Both the position numbers and the translations under genes were made by a program. The notes below the pieces were generated by a model that saw nothing but the letters and a program-made list of their open reading frames with translations, was not told where the DNA came from and searched no databases. A stretch of 64,000 bases of DNA from Ifrita kowaldi (taxonomy: Eukaryota; Chordata; Aves; Passeriformes; Cinclosomatidae), in contig VZRS01015169.1 of assembly GCA_013398055.1 (NCBI GenBank), positions 641,973-705,972 on the forward strand. The letters run 5' to 3'. Shown piece after piece: positions 13,457 through 25,460 of this stretch (its first letter is position 1; each line of letters opens with the position of its first letter).

Positions 13457-13585
13457 ATGATGCTGCTGAGGATGCTGAGGATGCGGCGGGCCGGAGCGGA
13501 GCGGGGGTACCCGGGCAGCGCCTGGGTGTGCTGCTGGCTGCTGGGCTGGCAGGCGGCCGCCCTGCAGCTGCCGCCCTGCGAAGAG
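13457..13585 (+). CDS. ELAPOR2: ELAPOR2 coding exon 1 (signal peptide)
   Basis: First coding exon, 43 codons. ELAPOR2 is a single-pass type I membrane protein of about 1,000 residues. Its paralogue ELAPOR1 is linked to endosomes, lysosomes and autophagy, and the Xenopus EIG121L protein was reported to modulate BMP signalling. The exon begins MMLLRMLRMRR and has a hydrophobic core (AWVCCWLLGW, residues about 22-31) followed by small residues (QAAA), a convincing signal peptide. It ends in LQLPPCEE, which fits the mature N-terminus I remember for the family. The first ATG was chosen (A at -3). Further in-frame ATGs follow at 13,460, 13,472 and 13,481, within a GAGGATG-like repeat, so the true start may be slightly downstream. 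The exon ends in phase 0 and joins exon 2 to give CEE-TDYHFEY. The next bases are GGGAGA, not a GT donor. The splice end is therefore set by homology, and the exact border is less sure than the exon itself. Confidence 0.78.
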
Positions 13586-14829
13586 GGGAGATTTTCCTCC
13601 TCCTCTTGGGGTTTTCCCATGCCGAAGGGCGGGTGGGGGGTGTTGCACCGGCTCGGGAGGAGGGTGGCATCCCAGCAAGGGGGTGTTGCTCCCCCAGAGC
13701 TGTCCGTGGGATGATAGAGAGGTCAGACCCACGGGGAGGACCCTCCGCCGCGGTGCGGGCGGGGGCTCTGGGGCGGCCGAGTCCCCCCGCATCACGGGCC
13801 AAGCGGCTCCCTTGGCCGTCGGTCGCGAACCGCACTCCCCACTCCCCTTGCCCGTGGTGATCCCTGCTCCCTTCGGTACATGGAAATAGTAGAGTCCCCC
13901 TCCAAACGAAGGGGGCTCGGCCGGCCTCGCTGTTTTTCGAAATACTGTGTTAAATCAGCGCAAAGGTGGAGAATAAGGGAGGGGTGGTGTGTCAAGCTGT
14001 TTCGCCTTCCCAGTGTCAGCTCGGTGTGTCCGGGGCTGAGCCTGAGTGTGACAGGGGGAGAGAAACTTTCTGGCTCTCTATTGCTGTAAGAACCCGAACC
14101 TGGAGGGACTCGGTGTGTTCGGAGCAGGGACGCTCCGCACGGCTGTGCGGGATGCGGGGCTGAGGCGGCCGGACACGGATGCGCAGCCCCGGGTGGCCCC
14201 TGAGGTTTTCCGGGGAAAGGAGCTGGGCTTCATGAAGCTCTTTTCTGGGGTTTCCAGCTTCACTCCTACATGCAGGGAAATCCTCTCTGCTGCTGTTAAA
14301 GAGCAAGTGGGTCTTTCCTGTGTTTTAAACCAGCTGTAGAGGTGAGGAGGCTGGGTACCACCTTCCCAAACAGGTCTAGGTGGCCGGGGCTCTGCTCAGG
14401 CAAGCAGAAACCTGTAAGTCGGTTAACAGCGGTCTGTCCCCTTCCTTCTAACCCCCTCCTATCCGAGGATGCTCTGGGACCAGAGCTTCCCCACTTCACG
14501 TCCCGCAGTTGCACCGTTTAGCAAGAACTAATTTGTGCATTCTCAGAGTGGGTTGGGGGTGGGTGACTGCAGCCAGGTGGGAGCGCTTGGCTGGCGAAGG
14601 GTCCTGATCCATGCTTGGAGGCTATTGCAGTATGGAACCTCCTCGGCTGGGGGTGCAGAAGACCATGTCTCCTTCCTGTGATGAAAGAGGGCATTTCGGA
14701 CCCGGGGAATATTCCCTCTTTGCCTATGAAATGTACTTTTTGTCTTCCAAGTAGCAGAGCTCAGTCTAGTCTAGCGTGGGAAATCTTGCAGTAGGGAGAG
14801 GTGATGTCTGGCAAACCAGTGTCTGTTTC

Positions 14830-14895
14830 GGGCATGTTTCTCCTAAATGTTGATCATTCTCAGGGCATGTTTTTCCTAAATGTTAGTCATTCTCA
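14830..14895 (+). repeat. Two-copy 33-bp tandem repeat
   Basis: Two adjacent 33-base copies, 14,830-14,862 and 14,863-14,895, differ at three positions. Each starts GGGCATGTTT and ends CATTCTCA. It is a recent small local duplication in the intron, just outside the CpG island, with no sign of function. Confidence 0.9.
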
Positions 14896-15722
14896 GAGAG
14901 AGAGATTTATGCAGCCCCCTGCTTTAAATTACTTATCTCCCTTTTCAGCTAGTGAAGGAAAACATGTACTTTTAGATCTGTTCTCATCCTAAAGTCTTCA
15001 CTTAAAAAAAATGAACCTCTGCAGATGGTTACAGGTGAGAACTGAACCAGTGTAGTGGTACCAAAAGTGTAGAGCTGGTATTTTGCGTATCTTGTGTTGG
15101 GCTTTACGTGTGGAAATTCTCTCTGGAGCCCCACTCCTACACCCCTTTGAATCTGGACCTCTGTGCATTTGCTTTTTTTTGAGAGGCTAACAACGTTGTT
15201 TTACTTGACTTGAATACTCTTTAAAACAGAGACAGCCCTCACTCACATGGTTAAAAAGCTGTGTGTTACTTGGCTGGGGTGTGTGCAGCCATGAAAGTGT
15301 GTCCCAGGAAATGTAATTACAAACATGTCTGGATGGAGACAGAGGGGAAGAAAAAAATGAGCTTACGAAGAACCAGGATAGTAGATGAACTGCTTTACAA
15401 AAGGGAAAAACAGAAGTTAATAGTTTTGTCTCAAAACTTTGCCGTTTGCCCCAGTTCAGCCCAATTTGAGTGACCTGGGTGTACTGCCATTAAAATCACA
15501 TCAGCTCCCGATGAGATTGACTCTGGTTTGGGCAGACTCAGACAGGGATGAAGTTGTGCCATAAGAAAGCACAGCCTGTCAGAGGGTATTGCAGTCCTCT
15601 TAGAGACTTGGTAGACATCCTTTGTTTTGTACCCAAAAGGTCTGAGAAGCACAAAGCGTAATGTACTGGCAGGTAGTTCATTTTCAATCTACAGGGGATC
15701 TTTCTTTAGCAGCACTTTCCCC

Positions 15723-15985
15723 CCCTCCTTCCTTGACAACTTGTTTTTCTGTTCCCTCGCTTACAAGAAATACAGATATCTGCTGGTTTGTGAGATTTCT
15801 GTGCTGGCACAACATTCAGAGCAGTGGGATCTCTGGCTGTGCCTGAGGCTCCTNCCCTCCTTCCTTGACAACTTGTTTTTCTGTTCCCTCGCTTACAAGA
15901 AATACAGATATCTGCTGGTTTGTGAGATTTCTGTGCTGGCACAACATTCAGAGCAGTGGGATCTCTGGCTGTGCCTGAGGCTCCT
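15723..15985 (+). repeat. Exact 131-bp duplication across a one-N gap
   Basis: Bases 15,723-15,853 and 15,855-15,985 read the same at every position and are separated by a single N at 15,854. A perfect repeat split exactly at an N is the classic trace of two contigs whose overlapping ends were set side by side instead of merged. I therefore read it as an assembly artefact, not a biological tandem repeat. The true sequence probably has one copy. Confidence 0.93.
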
Positions 15986-17820
15986 TGGTGCTCTGATTAC
16001 ATAGATAGTAAAATAATAATGTACAGCAATGTCACTTGCCAGAAACCTTTTTGTCACTGACTTAGCTTGTCTCAGGGACTGTAGTAGTTCAGCGCACTGG
16101 ATTTAGGAGGGGTGTGTTTGTGCTGCAAACCAAAGGTACAAGCAGCTTGAATGAATGTTCCTGTGAGTCTTTGGAGTAAATCGATACAGCCATAAGCTTC
16201 TGGCATAACAGTGTTCAGCCCAGGCTGTGATGGTCATTCACACTGTGATCTTTCCCTGAGCTCTCCAACGTCAGCAGCAAATTTAAACCTGGTTTGTGCA
16301 TCTCCAAGAGATGGAGGCAGGCTCAGCTTGGATGGCTGGGGTACCTCTGGGGTACAGAACCTGGGGAGACCCATTACTGTACCCTATGCCTCTGGTGACT
16401 CGGCAACTCAAATTAGGACAGTGGTGGAAGAGTAAGTGCTTGGTGAATTCTTTCTGCTATGCCAGTGATGATCAGGGTACTCATGCAAATATTTCATGTG
16501 TTGCATAAATTATGACTTTGAGTGGAATTGATGACACCCATGCTTTTCACTGCCATTAAATACACATTAAGCTGTTGTGTTGGAAATAATGAGATATTTA
16601 TGCCAGTCCCCCTGCTGCTGCAGGGACAATGGTTGTTACATCTTATGTTCCAGTGTTTGGTGCTTTTTCTAAACTTTTCAACTGAATGGGTCTTCAGCTT
16701 CCCCTCAGAGATTCACCCAAATCTGAGCAGATTTTGCCTTTAGGACATTTGATACTCTGCCTAAATGGGTCTTTTCTTAATTTCATCTTTCCTTTCCCTG
16801 TGTTGAATAATAAAAAAATCCTAAACTCACTGAGTGATTCTTCTCTTAATTCTCATTTTGCCAAATTGCTTTCAAAGAGAGATACAGAGTATCCTGCTGG
16901 CAGAGATGTCTTCTTTCATACTCCTGTTCGACTCTCAGTTATTATGCAGATTGAGAGCAAACACATGCCTTTGACATTGATAATAAATGTGATTCTGATA
17001 CATTGCACGGTTTACCTGCTGTTTCAGTAGACAGGTAAATTAAAGGGTAATGCTAAATGCTTTCTTTAAGGGAATGTATTTTTCCACTAGTCTGCTAGAA
17101 TGCCTATGGAAAAGACAAAAAAAATACAAGAAATGTTCTTGGAAAATGAAAGAGTTTTATAAAACCACTCGCAAGGCAAAGGCAAAGAAGTCTTAAGAAT
17201 AAATGGGAAGCATGAACTTGAACTTTGGTCAAGTATGGTGGATTTGGTGTGTTGAAATAGCGCCCATTTTCATGATGAGAAAAGGTTAAAAACTTGAGTA
17301 TGTCTAAGCTAAGTGTGGAGTTTTTAAAGTATATTAGTATGTTAAATCAGGATACTAGGTACTGAGCTAAGCAGCCTGGGAAGCAAGGTGAAATTCTGTC
17401 TTTCCATGTAAAGGATGGAGAGGAGATGTGTCAGTCCTGGAAAGGTGTTACATAAGCCTGCACGCCTGTCACCACGTACACATGGCAGGAGTAACAGGGA
17501 TGTCTCCTGGCAGGAATCTGAATATCTGGAACCCTCTTGTGTTGTCAGTGAACTGTACCTGCTTGGGAAGAGGTTTGGAGTCATTGCAGAAGGCTCTGTA
17601 GAGGCAGCCCATGTGCTGATGGTGAAGCAATTTGGGTGGGTGATTAAAAGAAAAAAGAATAAAGCCTGTCAGAGTGGTTTTGTGCCCTATCATTAGTACT
17701 CAGGAACCGTGAACGCTGTGTTTGTTCTACAGCTGGTTAATGAGCGCACAGTGATAACAGCAGAGGGTGGGGCTGCCTCGGTAAGGAGGGAGTAACTTGA
17801 CAGAAGAAGAGAAAGAAGAA

Positions 17821-17960
17821 CACGCGTTAATGCGTGGGGTAGAGAAAATTAACGATATCCTATTATCTATAGGATAAGGTAGAAATAAAAAGGATTTTTG
17901 CGCACATGAAAAGCTAAATGTTTTTACTGTTAAAAGCTAATACTATTTTTTTAAAAAAAT
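17821..17960. repeat. Cluster of short inverted repeats
   Basis: Within 140 bases there are three palindromic units: CACGCGTTAATGCGTG (17,821-17,836, five-base arms), TATCCTAT/ATAGGATA (17,856-17,876, eight-base arms, five-base loop) and ATTTTTTTAAAAAAAT (17,945-17,960, perfect). The string AAAAGCTAA also occurs twice, at 17,909 and 17,932. It may be the remains of a small DNA transposon or a chance AT-rich cluster. No matching terminal repeats or target duplications were identified. Confidence 0.5.
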
Positions 17961-19682
17961 GTAACCGTAAACAACCTTTGGGACTATTTGATCTCCAAGA
18001 TTCATTTAGTCTCTGTTGGCCTTAAAATCTCTGAAGGGATTAGCTCATTTAGGAAGGAATTCTCCTTCTCAGTTGGTTTCCTTGCTGTCCCTTATTGGTA
18101 CCCTTGTCCCTGTCTCTGAAGCATCTGCATTTGCTATTTTGGCAACAGAGCAGGTGGTATCTATACCAGCTGCTGGGGGGATCCAATGTAATATTCCCTA
18201 ATTTCTAGCCACCTTGAAAGATATTAGACACTTAATCTGTGAACAATTCATAGTCAGCAGAAGAGACTGTGGAAGGATTCCTACGCAGACCATTTTATTC
18301 CTTTCACCTCTTGCTGCACAGAGTTGTGTCTTTGTGGGGGAAAGAGAAACGTACAGCTTCCATTTTCCATGGTGATGAAGGGTCATAAAGATGATGAAAG
18401 AGGAGCAAAAAACAGGCTATAAAACTGCTGACAATAAAGTCGATGGAGTGGAAACACAAGCACAAAAGGTGAGGAGACAGATGCTAACACACAGGTACCA
18501 CAGCAGAAAGCACATGAGCAGACCAAGGTGGGGGAAGCACAGGAGAGACTGGTGAGGTGTCAGAAATGAAAACCTGAGAAGGAAGACAGATACTGGCATA
18601 AAAACTGGATAGTGAGCCGTGGTTGTAATGATTCAAGAATAAGAGAATTAGTCATAGTGGAAAGTGCTGTAACAGACCATAAACTCAAAAGAGTAGTAGC
18701 CATTAAACCAACACAAGATTGCATTTCTCCCATCATCAAACATCCCTGGATTGTTCAGGGTGAGATTTAACATTTATAAAGAAGGCCATGATTTTATTTT
18801 CTCTTTTTCTCCATAGGTTGAGGTTGAGTGAGAATGGGAGCTGAGATGGGGTTCCTGTCACATCCATGCATTATGGAGTGAGGACTACCAGCCAGCCAGG
18901 GGCCAGGATAGGTTTTTGCAGGGATTTGGGCTGTCAGCTGCCTCCCCCGGGCCGCATTTTCGACCAGGTGTTGGTTGGGGAAGCTTTGGCAGTACTGTGT
19001 GTTGTTGCTTTATGCCAGATGATGACCTGGGTCAGAAATGCTGGAATCACTTGAAGGGAGCCTTTTCTGCGAGCCTGACCCTGTGCTCAGCGAAGATGTT
19101 GGCAGGGCTCCCACCGACTGCAACAAGTGTGGGGCAGAGCCAGGGGCTCTCAGACCTGCAGGGCTCAGGCTGTGGGCAGCTGGGAGATGCCATCACTGCA
19201 GGCTTTGCTGTGTCATAGGGTAGGTTGCTGTCAACACCTGCTGAAGGAAGTGGTAAGCACCAACTAAGTAGAAAAAAAATAAATTAGAGAAGAACAGATA
19301 AACATTGACAAGAAGAAAGGTAGCCTTGAATGCCTCATACTTGAGATAGGAAAGAAACATTGTTTGGGAACAGGTCCCACATGTCTCCCAGATGGTGCCA
19401 AGATTTTTCTAGGGGCTGCTGCTGTGGAAGTCCCATGTTGTTATCCGGCATGGCCATATATTCCCTAACCCTTACACCTGCCTGGAAAAGAGTGTCCCGC
19501 TCACTACCCCTTGGTAATACCTTAGGTCTTACCCTGGACCGGAAAATGTGTTTAGATTTCAATTGCTGCTGGTGGGAACATTTTGGTTTTCAGTCTTTTG
19601 AAAACAAAAACGTCTGGTTTTGAAGGCGAGAAATAGATAAACACCCTTTTTTGTTTTTTTATTTTAACAACTATCTTTTAAA

Positions 19683-19705
19683 GCAAGCAAACAAACAAAC
19701 AAAAC
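19683..19705. repeat. Short AAAC/AAGC microsatellite
   Basis: A short run of AAGC then AAAC tetranucleotide units next to a T-rich stretch. It may be an old A-rich tail, but no transposon body was recognised beside it. Confidence 0.7.
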
Positions 19706-22700
19706 CCTTTCAATTACAAAACATTATCTAAATCTCATAATGACCTTGTTTCACAAGCACTGTGATACCCTCTTTGATAAAGAGTGCCAGACAGTAATCG
19801 CTGTGCACTTGGGACGTGGGCTCAGAGCTGATTTAAGATGATCTAGGACGACATGTGCAGCTGAGCTGCTGGCTCTGCTGTTGGTGCTGATGATCCTGTC
19901 ACTGTGCTGAGTCAGATCTAACGCTGATTCGGCTGAAAACTCACCTGCCAAAAGGAAAAAACAAGAAATTAAAGAAGCCAAAAGAAAAGGGTGAGGGTTT
20001 AGCTGGGAGAGTGGCAGAGATTACTCAGTCATTGTTTAGTTTCTGGGGTAATAGAAGTGGTACAGGAGGCTTTGGGACCCACCCAAGGGCACAAGTCTGG
20101 TTTTCTTTTATTTCTAGAACATAAAATTTTGGTGGGATAGAGCTAGCCTGTATTTACACTGAGATAATGGCAAGGGGATTGTATTTCCTGATGTAGGAAG
20201 AAGAAAACCAGAGCTGTGTGTTAAAGGTGTGAAAGAACTGCATTGTTGCTGTTGTGCTTTGACTTAAGAGATGCAAGTGCTGTCCCTGCGAGGAAAGGTA
20301 TTTGCTGGCTGCAAGACATGTTTTCAATGAAAAAAATAATAATTCCAGATGATGGTGTATTCCCAACTAGAAAATTTCTTTGACATTGAGTTTTTACTGC
20401 TACAAAGAGAAGACAAATCACTCATCCCATTGATATGTGATTATCCTCTCTTACCTGGTAGTGTTTTGTGGTCAAGAAATACAACACACAACAGAGGTGA
20501 TTTATGGTGATACTTGAAGACTATTGGAAAATACCTACAAAAAGTGATAGGAACTGTGTTATTCAGTGGTGAAAATGCTGGGTAGCTTAATTTTCATTTG
20601 GTTAGATTTTGTTCCACCTTAGAGGCACAAATATTTTCCAGGGATAATCCACAGGAAAGTGGCTCAGGGTTTTTGGGATTGGTTAAAAGGCTGTGCTCAC
20701 CCTGCTAAGAACAGGAACATCAGGAGAAGATATTCCTGTGAACAAGGTGAGCCAGTCCATGAGTGTGGGCAGATCCCTGTCCCTCCTATAGTTAGTAGGG
20801 TAGACTGAGTCAAAAGAGCTATTTTCTATATGATAATTACCAATGTGGGTTACTAGTGCTAATCTTATAATCCAATTTGATGAAAAACCCCTGCCTTGGG
20901 GAGAGGGTGAACTTTCCCTCTGAGGTTGGAACTGACCTGAACATGCTTAGAGGTCAGAAAATTGAATTGCATTTGATAACCAAGCCAGAGGGAGGAGCGA
21001 TGGAGAGTGCAAAACCTGAAGATGCCATTAACATAATTGCTGCTGGCTTGTTAAAATACAGTACACATTTGATAGTAGAGAAATCAGTGTCTAAATTGAT
21101 TGTACTGTCACAGAAAACTGAAGTGCACAAGGTGGTGACTGCTAGCAGCCAACTGAAGGGTAAAGGTGATTTAGACCTGAGCTGTTGACTCTTAAAGTGT
21201 TCATTTCCCACAGTGTTTCCTGTGGTGTGTGAAATCCTTCTGGTTTTGTGCTTGCTCTCTGAAGCTTCTTAAAGGAAGATCTTCACACAGGCCAGTCGTG
21301 TTTTATACACACAAGGGGTGGTGCTGTGCCTTTTGAGAGATGTGCAGCAGAAATAGATGACTGCTGATTTTTCCCAGCCTTTTATATCCATGGCTCCCTC
21401 CTGCTGGCAGGTCAACAGTGCTGATCAAATGCTGCTTGTTTCTGGTAAGCTGCTTTTTATCTCCAGCTCTGTGGTTCCCTGAAGCAAATGAAGAAAAGAA
21501 AGATTTCCCAAGACAGTTCTTTTCTTCTCTCTTTTGTTTGTTCTTATTTAATCCAATTTTTAAAAAATTCAGACTTCTCTTGAAAGGAAAGAACAAGGGG
21601 CCCTAACCAGACTTCTTTACAGCAGGATTCATGGTTGCATGGAGGGACTAGGAGCTGATGTTCATCTCAGGGATGCTGGGGGAAGGCTGCACGATAGAAT
21701 TGGAGTGGGAAATGATTCAGCTTATCATGCTGCACCTTTGTCACAAGCACCTGCCCTGCAGACCTGTTGATGAGCAGCTTGTCTTGCCTTGTGATGAATG
21801 TCAAGTGTCCTGATTAGTAGGAGAGTGGCTCTCCCCTAGAGCTGCTCAAGCAACAGCTGAACCCAGGCCAACTCTCTCCACTTCCAGAAGATCAGACAGG
21901 GTGACTGTCAATTAATGCCTGGTTTTGATGCTGAATATGGGATACACCAGGGCTCTGAATTCTCCTTTTTCTAGCTGGAAGCCCACTGTTCTCTGTGTTA
22001 GCCTCTGCACAGTGAGAGGCAGTGGATCCAGAGGCATTGCTCTATCCTGCACCAAAGGAGCACATCCTGTTAGAGTCAAGCCATCCTTTTAGGGATGCAC
22101 GAGCCAGGTATCACAAATAGTTCAAGACTGAGCCCTGAACTGCTACTGAAATAGCTGTGATCAATGATCACACTCCCATTCACCCCAGCTAAGAGCAGAC
22201 ATAATGTCAAGAACAATCAATTCCTGTATCTTTTTGTTTTGCAGTATTTTTAATGGCACTTAAAGCTAACCCTACTTAAATGTTTGCTGGCTCCTCTGAA
22301 AAGTCATTGTTTTGCAGTTCCAGCTTTTAAATTGAAAAAAACCCAGACAAACCAGCTGCTTTTCTGCATTGCCCATTGTGATACTCACCTGCAAATCTCT
22401 TGAACTGCTTTGCTAAACAAGGGAAAAAGATTTCCTTAAAGCCTCATCATGTGGTCATGCAGGAATCACAGCTTTCACTGAAAAAGGTGGGAGAAAAGAG
22501 AAGTTGGCTCCTCAGTATTGAAGAGAAGAGTTGAAAACATCAACTTTGAAAATCTGTAGAGTTAAATGAAGTGGAGCTAAGTTGCATAGAGTTTTAAGGT
22601 CCTGTGGCACTTAAATAGGTTATATGAATTTGATGGGGTGGAAGCAATGATGCCTGACTTAAGGTTTTGGGAGCCTTTATGTGACTGTTACTGAAAGTAC

Positions 22701-23800
22701 AATTTGATTAACAAACTTTGACATTATTTAAATTCAGCATTCACACTGTAGATAGTCTGATGGGAAGACCCAGTAGCACCTCACTGGGCACCACACATGC
22801 TAGAAATAAAAATAAATTACTGGGGCAATGACCTGCTCTCATAGGTGGTCTGTGGCCTGCTAAACAGGACAGACCCAAAGAGCTCTGGTCCCTGAGCTGT
22901 CAGTGTGCTCCCTGGTGTGGATTTGCCCATGGACATTGCAGTAGAAGCTCTGCATGAACTCCACAGGAATCCTGCAGTTAGGCAGTAAAGATGAGTGGAG
23001 GCAGTTTTGTCATGGGATGATGATAACTGGGTACATGTTATGTGTTAGGGAGGCACGTAGCACCCTCATAGTTCTTCAGGACAGCAGAAAACCATTGTGA
23101 AGAGACTTTGCTCCAGTGATCCATGCATAGTCCAAGCATGGGATCCTGATGGTATGGAAGTAACACAGGGCAGAACCACCATTTCATACCTTAAAAAGAA
23201 CTTCCCTTGCTTTTAATTGTACAAGTTAGGCACCTAGCTTGACCTAAGTATCTAGCTGTCAAGACAGAGACAATCACCACTCAAGATTAATTTTTACCAT
23301 CCTCAAAGGGATTTTTCTGCTGAATGTGCACATTTTCTTCCACCAGCTACAGAGGGATGCTGGCTTTTGCCAGGTAAATGCTCAGCTTTTAGTTACCAGA
23401 AGTAAAATAAGGACCCATCAGTGGAATCAGTCTCCACTGTGAGTTATGTTAGCTGTTACACAAGCTGCAAGGTCACCTTGCAGCGCTCTGTAAGCTGCAG
23501 GGTTGAGGGTGTTTTGATAAGTCTGGGACATCACAGTGGTGCAGCTAGGTCTCTGCAGTGACCTAATTACACTGAAGAAGGGATCTAAAACTTTGCTTCT
23601 GAACTGCTGAATTAGAAGGGAAACGCAGCAGGAGCACAGTCGTGGTCCTTAGTTCTGGAGAGCTGTTTGTGAGCCAAGAGTTTTTACTTGTAGCAGCTTC
23701 CTACCAAAGGTGTATTATCACACAGCAGAGTCCCTGTCCAGGGAATAATTAACATCAGGCTCATGCCAGGGTAAATTTCTGTATTATATCTGCAGGGTAT

Positions 23801-23848
23801 ATCTATGTCTGTCTGTCTGTCTATCTCTCTCTCTCTAGACACACACAT
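23801..23848. repeat. Compound microsatellite (TGTC, TC, AC)
   Basis: Consecutive short runs of TGTC, then CT, then AC dinucleotides. It is a compound microsatellite, likely to be length-variable among individuals. Confidence 0.85.
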
Positions 23849-25375
23849 TTAAGCTTGCCTGTAATGATCAGCTTGTAATTTGTCAAATGGGCTAGACCTG
23901 CTGTCTGTATTTAATTTCCCACTGCAAAAAGGCAGCTGCATGATTTTTTATGGCTTCCCATGTGCGTGGTTACAGGCTGGCTGCATTGCCCAGGCAGGTG
24001 AACCAGCTATGAATGCATTTTTTTCTTTGTGTCCTAGACTGGGTCATATCTTGTGGGCACGATCTGTAGCAAGGGACAGCTGAGGAACTGTGCCTGAACA
24101 AACCCTGATCTCTCCCTCCTGCCTTTCCCCCAGTCCGTGGGCTGATGAGTCACTGCTGATTGATTTGACTGATGCAGCCCTTGTGATAACACATTACCCT
24201 GCCCCTGGAAAAGGCTTAATGGGGCTATGGACAAAGCTCTGCCTACTGCTGTCACGCCAAGCTCTTCCCTCACCAGGCCTGGGTTGGATGCAAGAGGGAA
24301 TTTTGCAGCTCCAGGCACTCTTTAGCTGCTAGAAATGCTAACAAATAACAAATTTGGATTTGTAGCTGCCTAGGAAGCTTCCTTTAGCCCTACAGGTAAA
24401 TATGGACTTCAGAAGAATTGTGCATTGGGCAGGGCTTGGCTAGACCCTGCTACCAGAGATCATTTTACCTGGAGTTAGCAGCACAGACGCAGAAAAGAGT
24501 CCAAAGCTGAATGTAGCTGATGGCCAAGTTAAATCTAAGATGTGTTTTCTCCACCGTTTACATAGCTCAGGCTGCCTTGGGCTGCTAGTTTCTCCTTGGT
24601 TTTATTTATTAGTTATTCTTGCTGTGGAAATGGACTCTGTGGGCTTGGCGACAGCCCAGGAGGGCAATATTGGATGAAACTTGCTCATAAGTGTACAGTG
24701 TTACATATTTTTCTTGTCAGGCTGTGATTTAAGATATTGCTTTGCTCAGTGAACAGGGTTATTTCACATAAGGCACTTAAGTGCTCACAAAGGGCTGGTT
24801 CTGTCCTGGGACAAGTCAGGCAGAAGTTCCCAAGCTAAACCTCCCAAACATGATGTCCCTTTAGCGTTACAGGTGTCATCAGTCTCTTTTTTGCCCCCCC
24901 TTTTTTTTTTCCCCTCAAAATGGAATATTTATAAAAACATCAAGCATTTCCAAAATTGAGTATCGACAAAGATTCAGCTAAAAATTATAAAGAAAAAAGG
25001 TCTTATTTGCTGTGGGTAGTGTTTTTTGGTTTTTTTTCCCTGTTTGAAAATACTCAGCCATCTGGTCAGCAAACAAATAAAATGCTGAACGATATTGGCA
25101 GCAAAACATCCACTGAAAAACAATGAATGGGAGAAGGAAACAGTTCACAGTCTTTCTGTAGCCTGGTGGGTTTTAGTTTTGCAATATTTTTTTCCACAGA
25201 GAAGACCCCTGAGTAAAATTTGTATTTGTGAAATGCAGAACCTGGTAATAATCTTCATATAAGTAAATGCAGCTTTGGCAAAGCCTAAAGTCAATAAAGT
25301 TATTTTTATTTTTACTTCCCCACAAGGGTTAATTATGTTTGGCAAAAGAAGCACACCTTTTCTTCATTTTCAAAA

Positions 25376-25460
25376 TGCTTAATTTTGTAGTATTACATAT
25401 AAATGCAATATTATATATTAGTGTAATATAATACTGTGTAGTAATATGTATTTAAACCCT
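25376..25460. repeat. AT-rich low-complexity tract
   Basis: Mostly A and T with repeated TAATAT and ATATTA strings in both orientations, so it could fold back on itself. It directly precedes the candidate promoter or LTR-like segment below. Confidence 0.6.

Larger units (their letters stand above)
12780..14230 (+). promoter_or_regulatory. ELAPOR2: CpG island promoter of ELAPOR2
   Basis: The window changes sharply here from AT-rich to very GC-rich DNA dense in CpG, with GGGCGG-type Sp1 boxes (for example around 13,265-13,290 and 13,628) and a CGGTCGCGAACCG element near 13,819. It surrounds the first coding exon, as expected for a CpG-island promoter. No TATA box is evident near the coding start, and the transcription start cannot be placed from sequence alone. 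The long overlapping open frames on both strands here (up to 364 codons) come from the rarity of stop codons in GC-rich DNA and are not taken as genes. Confidence 0.85.
14231..25440. other. Intron 1 part, no gene seen
   Basis: Apart from the small tandem repeat at 14,830, the false duplication around 15,854, the hairpin cluster at 17,821-17,960 and short microsatellites near 19,683 and 23,801, I see ordinary unique AT-rich intronic sequence. Open frames up to about 125 codons were checked by eye. The longest, starting near 15,627, owes its length to the duplicated assembly segment. None resembles a known family. Confidence 0.6.

Noticed and set aside
13571..13582. A GC-type donor within CCGCCCTGCGAAG as the exon 1 border
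   Set aside because: It has no AG before the GC, poor consensus, and would join exon 2 in the wrong phase, losing the conserved CEE-TDYH junction.
12690..13889. Several long overlapping open frames on both strands, up to 364 codons on minus and 317 on plus
   Set aside because: They lie in the CpG island, where stop codons are rare. They are low-complexity Pro/Ala/Gly/Arg, overlap one another in opposite directions, and resemble no family. Only the 13,457-13,585 piece matches a known protein.
15627..16004. A 125-codon frame with an internal X
   Set aside because: It crosses the N at 15,854 and repeats itself through the falsely duplicated 131-bp segment, so it is an assembly artefact.
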